From a bacterium BMS3Abin14 (GTDB taxonomy: Bacteria; BMS3Abin14), in assembly GCA_002897695.1 (NCBI GenBank), contig BDTG01000043.1:112054-176053 (forward strand): a stretch of DNA of 64,000 nucleotides. The letters are read 5' to 3'. This document shows positions 55,081 to 61,587 of the stretch, piece by piece. The position numbers and the translations under genes are program-made. Within the stretch, counting starts at the first letter, position 1. Each line of letters opens with the position of its first letter. The notes beneath the pieces are model-generated. The model saw nothing but the letters and a program-made list of their open reading frames with translations. It was not told the DNA's origin and made no database searches.

Positions 55081-55180
55081 GTCAACCAGGACCTTGACCG
55101 TGTAGCCCTTCTCGAGCGCAGCCCAGATGACATTGTAAACGACGCAAATCTGTCAGTATCAGGATTCCGTACCGGTTCAT
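55081..55180 (-). pseudogene. N-terminal fragment of a DsrE-like protein
   Basis: Strong AGGAGGTAACTC precedes ATG at 55180, ten bases after the merA stop, and the frame opens MNRYGILILTDLR. A shift then changes frame. The continuing frame reads VYNVIWAALEKGYTVKVLVD, typical of DsrE/DsrF-like folds, before the break into the hydroxylase fragment. It was probably the gene after merA in the ancestral operon (inference). Confidence 0.55.
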
Positions 55181-55190
55181 GAGTTACCTC

Positions 55191-56594
55191 CTATACGCAG
55201 CAGGAGATGGCCGAGATATCCCTGGTAAAAGAGATGGCTGCGAGTTTTATGGATTCGGCCATGCTCGGGAACACGGGCATGGACTCGATGACGTCGTCTA
55301 TGGTGTTCTGGTTCCTGATCAGCATCATACCGATGGCGGCCAGTTCCGAAGACTGGTTCGACAGGAAGTGTATACCGTGTATCCGCCTCGTTTTCGGGTT
55401 GATCACCATCCTGACCAGTCCCTCGGTGCGTCCGGTGATAATGGCTTTGGGGATCCTTTCGAAAGAGACGGTCCTGCAGGAGCAGATCCCCTCACGCTTC
55501 ATCAGCTCTTCCTCTGTCAGGCCGACACCTGAAAGCTGCGGATCGGTAAACACCGTGTAGGGGACCGCGTCGTAGTCTACCCCATCTTTCGACCCGCTCA
55601 GGGCGTTTTGGGCGCCCAGCGTCCCCTCGCGGCCGGCGGTGGTTTCGAGGCGCCGCGGCAGATCCACAACGTCACCGGCGGCGAAGATATGGGGCTGCGA
55701 AGTCTGCATGAACCCGTTGACGGCAATAGCTCCCTTTCCGTTGGTCTTTACACCGGCAATGTCGAGGGCAAGGCCGTTTGTGTTCGGGTCCTTTCCCGCC
55801 GCCAGCAGGATCTCGTCACCGCTTACGACCACTTCCTTGCCACCTGAGATATAGGAAAGGTGTTTCCTGCCGTTTTTCACCCACGCCTTCCGGTATTCGA
55901 CACCCAGGGCGATGGAGATTCCCTCGCCTTCGAGTAGTTCACGGAGCCTGACTGCCAGCTCCGGCTCCGTTCCCTTGTATATCGACCCTGAACGCCTGAG
56001 CAGGGTCACATGAGTCCCGAACCTGGAGTACATCTGGGAAAATTCCAGGCCCACCGCCCCGGCGCCGATCACGATCATATCTTTGGGAGTGCGCTTTAGC
56101 TTAAGGGCCTCGATGTGGGTGAGAAAGCCCGTGTCTTCAATACCTTCGATGGCAGGAACCCTGGCTGTCGACCCGGTGGCGACGAGTAACTTTTTCCCCT
56201 CGATAGTCTTTCCGTTGACCTCGACCTGGTTGGATGAGACGAACCTTCCCTTTCCTTCAAACAGCGTGATGTTCTCAAGCCCCTTGAGGACGTGCTCGTA
56301 CTTTTCACCACGCAGTTTCTCAACCATGTCCAGTTCAGCCTGGACCACTGTGGGAAAATCGAACTGATCTCTGGTCAGCCCTATCCCGGGGACGCCATGA
56401 TGATCCGCCGCATGGAGGACCTCCCCGGCATACAGCAGTGCCTTGGAGGGGACACAGCCGACGTTCACGCAGGTCCCACCCAGGGGCAGTCCCACGTTGA
56501 TCATGGCCGTCCTGGCACCGATATCATTGGCCTTTATGGCCGCCCCGAAACCGCCGGCCCCGCCGCCGATGATTACCAGATCATACTTACCCAT
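55191..56594 (-). CDS. merA: Mercuric reductase
   Basis: FAD-dependent disulfide oxidoreductase that reduces Hg(II) to Hg(0) with NADPH, 467 residues. The FAD motif VIIGGGAGGFGAAIKA is followed by the redox pair GGTCVNVGCVPSK (Cys42, Cys47). The NAD(P) motif is VIGAGAVGLEFSQMYSRFG. The C-terminal vicinal pair that hands Hg to the active site is in SAISCCV. The N-terminal HMA (NmerA) domain found in some MerA is absent, so a separate MerP must deliver metal. It lies 57 bases after merP in the operon. Confidence 0.9.
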   Translation of the reverse strand: MGKYDLVIIGGGAGGFGAAIKANDIGARTAMINVGLPLGGTCVNVGCVPSKALLYAGEVLHAADHHGVPGIGLTRDQFDFPTVVQAELDMVEKLRGEKYEHVLKGLENITLFEGKGRFVSSNQVEVNGKTIEGKKLLVATGSTARVPAIEGIEDTGFLTHIEALKLKRTPKDMIVIGAGAVGLEFSQMYSRFGTHVTLLRRSGSIYKGTEPELAVRLRELLEGEGISIALGVEYRKAWVKNGRKHLSYISGGKEVVVSGDEILLAAGKDPNTNGLALDIAGVKTNGKGAIAVNGFMQTSQPHIFAAGDVVDLPRRLETTAGREGTLGAQNALSGSKDGVDYDAVPYTVFTDPQLSGVGLTEEELMKREGICSCRTVSFERIPKAIITGRTEGLVRMVINPKTRRIHGIHFLSNQSSELAAIGMMLIRNQNTIDDVIESMPVFPSMAESIKLAAISFTRDISAISCCV

Positions 56595-56651
56595 TTCAAT
56601 CCTCTCTTTCTGACAGTAAGAATATCGCGCTCGATCCCGGACCCCCGGATT

Positions 56652-56972
56652 CTAACTTCCCGCAGCCGGCTCTCTCTGGATGACCTTTCCCTTGAACCCG
56701 CTTTCCTCGACGGCCTTTTCCAGAACCTCTTCAGTAACGCTTTCATCCACAGTCACCCACGCCTTCTTTTCCTTGAGTGAGACATCCACCTCTTTTACGC
56801 CCTCGACCCCTGACAGGGACCGTTTCACCGCAATGGCGCAAAGGCCTCACGTCATACCCTTGATATCAAGGGTGACCTTCTGATCCGCCGCGTGGGCCGG
56901 ATGAGGGGTCGCCAGGGTTACAACAAGCGCCAACGCAAAAAACGCAATCGTAAAAAAACCGTATTTCGACAT
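56652..56972 (-). CDS. merP: MerP-like periplasmic mercury-binding protein with in-frame TGA, candidate selenoprotein
   Basis: ATG at 56972 has AGGAG six bases upstream. A signal peptide (FFTIAFFALALVVTLATPHPAHA) leads into an HMA domain: KVTLDIKGMT, then TGA at codon 42 (56849-56847), then GLCAIAVKRSLSGVEGVKEV and DVSLKEKKAWVTVDESV, to a TAG at 56654-56652. The total is 106 residues. The canonical metal site is GMTCxxC, so the TGA sits exactly on the first Cys and Cys45 is kept. The rest of the domain is intact in one frame, which argues against decay. Sec would give a GMT-Sec-GLC site. A nonsense mutation or sequencing error is the alternative. Ordinary gene finders will miss it. Confidence 0.72.
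56805..56846 (-). promoter_or_regulatory. Possible SECIS hairpins after the merP TGA
   Basis: Two competing foldings are visible by eye. (1) Immediately after TGA, GGCC-TTT-G-CGCC, loop ATTGC, GGTG-AAA-C-GGTC, about 11 pairs with two bulges; its loop is a little close to the TGA. (2) GGTCCC, loop TGTCA, GGGGTC, six pairs including two G-T, with the loop at nt 32-36 and G as second loop base, which fits the usual distance window. No energies were computed. Confidence 0.35.
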
Positions 56973-57009
56973 TACATACTCCTCATGACAGCGATCGCCC
57001 AATCACCCC

Positions 57010-57160
57010 TTATCCCTGAAATCGGTTCCTGGTACCTGGTTCATGCTTCCAGAAATAAAGGGTCTGGGATCTGGGGTCTAGACCCTACAATTCTTCGACA
57101 CTTCGATACCTTGATACTCCCAAACCTCAAACCTCAAACCTCAAACCAGCCCCATTCCCC
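57010..57160. repeat. Short-word patchwork tract E, inside the mer operon
   Basis: The merT-merP gap holds GGTTCCTGGTACCTGG, GGTCTGGGATCTGGGG, CTTCGACACTTCGATACC and three CTCAAAC repeats. All these words also occur in tracts B-D in housekeeping regions of the window. So the mer operon carries the host chromosome's own repeat style. Confidence 0.65.
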
Positions 57161-57525
57161 TACCCCGCAAACCATGCGACGACTTTCAGGTAAGAGACAG
57201 AAATAATCATGGCCACCGCCGCCGTCCAGAAGATCATCCTGGCGATCCTCCTTGTGCGAAAATCCGCTTCGCAGCTGCAGTCCGCTTTCTTCAGGTAAAG
57301 CTTCCAGAAGGAGTACCCCAGCATCAGGAAAGCAGCGCCCAGCATATACGGCCTGAATGGGCTAAGTGCCGCGAACTTGCTCAAAAACCCGACGGATGTC
57401 CCGAAGATAATAAAGATAACAGGCCCTATGCAGCAGGACGCTGCCAACAGGGCGGCAACAATGGATCCGAAACTGGACAGGTTTTCTTTTCTCAGGACCA
57501 CCCTGTTCTCGTTTACGGTGTTCAT
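57160..57525 (-). CDS. merT: MerT-like mercuric ion inner-membrane transporter
   Basis: Membrane protein of 121 residues with three hydrophobic segments. The first helix carries the vicinal pair LLAASCCIGPVIFIIFG (Cys31, Cys32), and a cytoplasmic-side pair is in KKADCSCEAD (Cys83, Cys85). These match the four-cysteine layout of MerT, which takes Hg(II) from MerP and passes it inward to MerA. It overlaps the upstream thioredoxin-like gene by four bases (ATGA). Confidence 0.82.
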   Translation of the reverse strand: MNTVNENRVVLRKENLSSFGSIVAALLAASCCIGPVIFIIFGTSVGFLSKFAALSPFRPYMLGAAFLMLGYSFWKLYLKKADCSCEADFRTRRIARMIFWTAAVAMIISVSYLKVVAWFAG

Positions 57526-57791
57526 TTTATGGGCTTTCCAATTCCCGCCGCCTTCAACTCGTCTCTTGACGGTCCTCTGCCAGTGCAGCAGCCTGCCAAT
57601 TGTCCGTCAACAATGATGGCCGGTACCGAACGGACACCAAGCACTCTGGCCCTCTTTGCTATCTCAGGTTCATTCATGTCCAGGATCGAAACATCGCAGG
57701 AAGGACATTCCATCTCCTGAACCAGACTGACCGCCTCATCACAGGCCGGACACCCGGCACTGAAAATCTCGATTTTTCTTTTTCCAGCCAT
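57522..57791 (-). CDS. CPAC thioredoxin/glutaredoxin-like protein of the mer operon
   Basis: Eighty-nine residues with a thioredoxin fold: KIEIFSAGCPACDEAVSLVQ, a second pair in EMECPSCDVSILDM, the cis-Pro region GVRSVPAIIVDGQLAG and a third pair (GCCTGRG). Six cysteines in so short a protein suggest metal or thiol exchange. Placed between merR and merT, it may reduce or relay Hg-thiol adducts (inference). It is a normal TGA-free reading frame. Confidence 0.72.
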   Translation of the reverse strand: MAGKRKIEIFSAGCPACDEAVSLVQEMECPSCDVSILDMNEPEIAKRARVLGVRSVPAIIVDGQLAGCCTGRGPSRDELKAAGIGKPIK

Positions 57792-57831
57792 TTCAACACC
57801 TCAGCTTTCTCTCCCCTCGGGATTGGAAATA

Positions 57832-58248
57832 TTATTCTGAACGATGCCATTCCGGCTCCAAAGCCTCCAATATGGGACATTCTCCATCTGGTCCGTCGAC
57901 GGCACAAGCGCCGACCAGTTCACCCAGGGCCTTTTCTATCCCCTGCAGGGATCGGATCTTTGCCGACACATTTCTGCGTTTTTCCTCTGCCATTAGCCTG
58001 ATGTCCTCGCATGTAGTTCTTGGATCAAGCCTGAGATTCAGAAGTTCATGTATTTCTTTAAGTGTAAAGCCTAATTCTTTAGCACGCTTGATAAATTGAA
58101 TCCTGATTACAGTGTTTAGTGGATACTGCCGATAACCCGATTCGGATCGAGGAGGCTCGTCGATCAAACCGCTTTTCTCGTAGAAACGGACAGTCTCCAC
58201 CCCGATGCCGGACTGTCTGGATACCTTTCCTATGGTCATCGACTTCAT
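57832..58248 (-). CDS. merR: MerR mercury-responsive regulator
   Basis: MerR-family activator/repressor of 138 residues from ATG at 58248 (GAAGGGG upstream). The helix-turn-helix begins MTIGKVSRQSGIGVETVRFY and continues SESGYRQYPLN and KELGFTLKEIHELL. The three Hg-binding cysteines of classic MerR are kept: Cys80 (RTTCED), Cys115 (LVGACAV) and Cys124 (GECPIL), which marks it as Hg(II)-responsive rather than a zinc or copper homologue. It is the first gene of the operon and should autoregulate from the promoter at 58332-58362. Confidence 0.87.
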   Translation of the reverse strand: MKSMTIGKVSRQSGIGVETVRFYEKSGLIDEPPRSESGYRQYPLNTVIRIQFIKRAKELGFTLKEIHELLNLRLDPRTTCEDIRLMAEEKRRNVSAKIRSLQGIEKALGELVGACAVDGPDGECPILEALEPEWHRSE

Positions 58249-58331
58249 CTTTTGCCCCTTCAATCCCTGTACAAGGACTACCCTTTCCAAATGCCGCATG
58301 GAAAGGTCACTAATACCCGACTTTGTCTCTA

Positions 58332-58362
58332 ACCTACACCCTGTAGTATACTACAGAGTCAA
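58332..58362 (-). promoter_or_regulatory. MerR-type promoter and operator of the mer operon
   Basis: Reading leftward: -35 TTGACT (58362-58357), a 19-base spacer, and -10-like GTAGGT (58337-58332), or TAGGTT with a 20-base spacer. The spacer contains a perfect 16-bp palindrome, CTGTAGTATACTACAG (58356-58341). An overlong spacer with a central dyad is the hallmark of promoters that MerR untwists. It lies about 85 bases upstream of merR. Confidence 0.78.
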
Positions 58363-58529
58363 GCCAATAATCAGGAATATGTAATATATTATGGATGTTG
58401 ACATCATTAGTTATCTAATTTTTGCATACTATTTATTGAATACGCCTATTTTCCATGCTATCTTTGCCTTCAGGTCCTTTCCGCAAATATCCCCAATATC
58501 CCTGGTTGTTTATTGTAAGGAGGAACTCC

Positions 58530-59543
58530 ATGAGAAGGCTTTTCCTGTTTATCCTGGCTTTTTCCCTGGGCCTTATCCCGGCTGCCGCCTCGGCCGGGTC
58601 TCAGTCTGGCACTGTCACCATGGAGTTTGACCTCACCTCCCACAACGCCGGGAAGGAAGCCGGGCTCTGGGTTCCCTATCCCGTGTCGGACGCCAACCAG
58701 TTGATCACGGATATAAGGATAACGGGCGACTTCGCCGAATCGGCCGTTTACACCGACCGTAAATACGGAACACCCATGCTCTACGCCCGCTGGAACGAAG
58801 GCGCTAAAAGCCGGAAGCTGAAATTCTCCTTCACGGTGGATCGTGAGGAAAGGCTCACCAGAGACCTGCCGTCAGCCGAGGCGCCGTGGGACCCGGCGGA
58901 CTACGCCTTGTACCTGAGACCTACCCGGCTCGGCCCCACCGACGGAGAGATCAGGAAGCTGGCCGACAGCATAACAGCGGGGAGGACGGGCGTGAGAGAC
59001 AAGGCCAGGGCAATATACGACTGGGTCAGCGGGAACATGTTCCGTGACCCGGATACCCGCGGGTGCGGGACAGGCGACGTGGACTCCCTGTTAAGCTCCC
59101 TGGGGGGCAAGTGCGCCGACATATCTTCCGTGTTCGTCGCCCTGACGCGCGCGGCCGGGGTTCCCTCCCGCGAGGTGTTCGGAATACGCCTCGGAAAGGG
59201 AGGCACAACGGACATCACCGGGTGGCAGCACTGCTGGGCGGAGTACTACCTGCCGGGATACGGCTGGGTCGTCGTGGACCCTGCCGACGTCCTGAAGATG
59301 ATGCTGAAGGAAAAGCTGGATATCACGGACGCGAAAACTGCCGAGTACCGTGAATATTTCTGGGGCGGGGTCGATCCTTACAGGGTCAAGCTCGGGGAGG
59401 GCCGGGACATTACGCTCAACCCGCCGCAGAGCGGCGGGCCGGTGAACTACCTCATGTACCCCTATGCCGAGATCGGGGGAAAACCACTGGACTGGCTCGA
59501 CCCGGATTTATTCAGGTACAGGATCACCTTTACAGGTTACTGA
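58530..59543 (+). CDS. Secreted transglutaminase-like (papain-fold) protein
   Basis: From ATG at 58530 (TAAGGAGGAACTCC upstream) 337 residues. Signal peptide (LFLFILAFSLGLIPAAASA), a beta-rich N-terminal domain of about 120 residues, then a transglutaminase core with Cys in SLGGKCADISSVFVALTRAA, GVPSREVFGIRLG and His/Asp in WQHCWAEYYLPGYGWVVVDP. The catalytic triad positions are present, so peptidase or amidase activity on peptides is possible. It is divergent from merR. Confidence 0.82.
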   Translation: MRRLFLFILAFSLGLIPAAASAGSQSGTVTMEFDLTSHNAGKEAGLWVPYPVSDANQLITDIRITGDFAESAVYTDRKYGTPMLYARWNEGAKSRKLKFSFTVDREERLTRDLPSAEAPWDPADYALYLRPTRLGPTDGEIRKLADSITAGRTGVRDKARAIYDWVSGNMFRDPDTRGCGTGDVDSLLSSLGGKCADISSVFVALTRAAGVPSREVFGIRLGKGGTTDITGWQHCWAEYYLPGYGWVVVDPADVLKMMLKEKLDITDAKTAEYREYFWGGVDPYRVKLGEGRDITLNPPQSGGPVNYLMYPYAEIGGKPLDWLDPDLFRYRITFTGY

Positions 59544-59572
59544 AAAACCGCATCTGCTTTTTGTTTCGACTT

Positions 59573-59893
59573 TTAGAAACTGATCACCCGATCTGAGTCA
59601 AGGAGCAGGTGATACAGATCATTCATTGTTGACATCGGGCATATTTCAGAACCCTCTGAATTACGCAGTTTAAGGCATGTTCCACAGGCCATGATACGTC
59701 CTCCAGCGGCCATGAAAACTTCAGTCTGCCCGCGAATGTTGAACTTTGTGTCTTCAATCTGGTCGAGTTCAACCCCTGCATTCATAAGAAAAACTGCCAC
59801 CTCGTCACCTTCGTTGGTCGCGAAATTTGCCAGGCGCATGGCGTTGAATGCCACTTCAGGATCATTTGTGGAAACAACCACTCCCAATTTCAT
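59573..59893 (-). CDS. DsrE-family sulfur-relay-like protein
   Basis: A 106-residue DsrE/DsrF-like protein from ATG at 59893 (GGGGAGG upstream). Fold marks are KLGVVVSTNDPEVAFNAMRL, VAVFLMNAGVELDQIED and MAAGGRIMACGTCLKLR. Cysteines in ACGTC and EICPMS are candidates for persulfide carriage. All are true Cys codons. It lies beside the quinone-reductase remnant and fits a sulfur/persulfide neighbourhood. Confidence 0.8.
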   Translation of the reverse strand: MKLGVVVSTNDPEVAFNAMRLANFATNEGDEVAVFLMNAGVELDQIEDTKFNIRGQTEVFMAAGGRIMACGTCLKLRNSEGSEICPMSTMNDLYHLLLDSDRVISF

Positions 59894-59915
59894 TGTTAAT
59901 TCCTCCCCTTATTAG

Positions 59916-60763
59916 TCACCATCCCCATCCAGAGGAAACACTTTTCCCTTTTCGGGCCCTTGACAGGTAATAGTGTTCAAAGATCTTTTTGGCCCACAGC
60001 CACCGCCTGCCTTCGCTTATTCTGGGAACATTTCGTGGAGGCCGTACCGGATCAGCTTTGATGTATGCCGCCTTGTCGCCCATGTCCAGGATGCACTCGC
60101 TATACAGGTCACGGGTTTTTTTTCTCCCGACCCTGTATTTGAGCAGCAATGTTGTGGGCGGCAAAGGCTGCCATTTGCTGAGTCATGTGGCCCGTCTTTG
60201 GGAAGTTAACCGGGACCGGTGTCTCATCGACAGGCGGGAGTGCTACGGCAACGCCCATCCCGCCGACGCCGAAATGGCCGAGAAACGGTTCCGGTGTGAC
60301 CATTGTCATGGGAACTTTGTGGCGAATCCGTCTTTTCCGGAGCAGATGGTCTATTTCGAACGTAAACTCATACGCCGGTCCGATACAACTCGCACCCGGG
60401 GCACATCCCACTACAACGGGGCCCGGCTTCTCCAGAAAAGCACTGAAAGCCTCCCGGGCCTCCTGGGCCTCCGAAGGTGACATAAGGGAGTGACCTGGAC
60501 CATCGAACGGTCCCAAACCGGGGACGGACTCGTTGGCGCTCCGGTGCCCTGAAGCGATGACGAGATAATCGTATGAGTATTCGTCAGTTTCGGTAAAAAC
60601 CTTGCATGCCTCAGGGTCGACGCTGCGCACAGTCGCATGTTCAAAATTGACATCCCTGCGTCCAAGAGGTTTTTCGAGGTCGAAGGAAATCTGACGCAGA
60701 TTTTTTGACCCGATCGCAACCCAGGGAAGTGAGGGGATAAAAACGCATGTCAATACTCCCTTG
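59916..60763 (-). pseudogene. Sulfide:quinone oxidoreductase-like remnant with deletions and frameshift
   Basis: A flavoprotein of the SQR/FCSD type, broken three ways. The N-terminal FAD-binding Rossmann segment is missing, and similarity begins at about FIPSLPWVAIGSKNLRQISF. After MTMVTPEPFLGHFGVGGMG the text jumps to VAVALPPVDETPVPVNFPKT, losing roughly 100 residues. At an eight-base A run (about 60116-60123) a one-base shift ends one frame at REKKNP and puts the true C terminus (TRDLYSECILDMGDKAAYIK and RRWLWAKKIFEHYYLSR) in another. It is unlikely to be functional. Confidence 0.72.
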
Positions 60764-61424
60764 ATCTTTCCACAGAGAGCCCATGCGCGCACCAATCCAG
60801 GACCCCATCTTCCAGACGCACCGCATGAAATCCATTTGTTCTCAGCATCTTCACAGCCTCCACGGCCAGGACACAGTATGGCCCCCTGCAGTAGGCCGCG
60901 ATCTCCTGACCCTTCGGCAGTTCAGACAGGCGCTCCGCCAGTTCCTTTAGCGGAAAAGAGATTGCGCCGGGAATATGACCGGTGCGGTACTCCTCCACCG
61001 GGCGAACGTCCAGAACTGTCACCTCACCTGCCCGAACGCGCTTCAACAACGATTCCCTGTCGACAGCCTCCAGGGCCCCGCGATCTTCAAGGAACTGATT
61101 CGTGATCTGCCGGATTTCAGCAAGCCGCCTCTCTGCCAGCAAACGCATATTCAGATAGAACTTGCAGACTGCTTCATCGGTAAGGCGGTACCTGACATAC
61201 TGGCCTTCCTTTTCCCCTTCGATCAGCCGCGCGGCGCTCAGAACATGGAGATGCCGGGATGTGTTGGCCAGGGTCATCCCGGTTTCCGATGAGAGATACT
61301 CCACCGTGCGGTCACTCTGGCAGAGCAGGTCCAACAGCTCGAGGCGTTTCGGACTTGCTACCGCCTTGCCGATACGCGCTAACTGCTCATAAATGGAACT
61401 CTTGAACTTTCGTTTGGAGATCAT
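60750..61424 (-). CDS. ArsR-family regulator fused to rhodanese domain
   Basis: Residues 1-95 are an ArsR winged helix (SPKRLELLDLLCQSDRTVEY; MTLANTSRHLHVLSAARLIE). Residues of about 120-215 are a rhodanese with the catalytic Cys in AAYCRGPYCVLAVEAV. Cys35 in the DNA-binding region and Cys87 (DEAVCKFY) lie where BigR/SqrR-type persulfide sensors have their redox pair (inference from family). The gene is divergent from the cysteine desulfurase gene and immediately upstream of the quinone-reductase remnant, matching a sulfide/persulfide-response unit. Confidence 0.82.
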   Translation of the reverse strand: MISKRKFKSSIYEQLARIGKAVASPKRLELLDLLCQSDRTVEYLSSETGMTLANTSRHLHVLSAARLIEGEKEGQYVRYRLTDEAVCKFYLNMRLLAERRLAEIRQITNQFLEDRGALEAVDRESLLKRVRAGEVTVLDVRPVEEYRTGHIPGAISFPLKELAERLSELPKGQEIAAYCRGPYCVLAVEAVKMLRTNGFHAVRLEDGVLDWCAHGLSVERSREY

Positions 61425-61587
61425 GACTCGCCACTCCTTGCTTGCATATTCAATTGATTTATTGAATAGTAAAATATATTCGGGCCTGTGTCAAACTCAG
61501 TTGAATTTTCGGGCTTGTCTTCAAACAGACTCATATTTAAGATGAGAAAGGAAATTTTATTAATCCAGGCAGACCGTCGGAGGAGAA

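Noticed and set aside
54531-56849. Reassigned genetic code as an explanation for the two TGAs
   Set aside because: TGA is used as the natural stop in many intact genes here (for example tyrA, aroA, der neighbours), so a general code change does not fit.
59573-59893. Possible selenocysteine in the DsrE protein
   Set aside because: All cysteine positions are true Cys codons and the frame is free of TGA.
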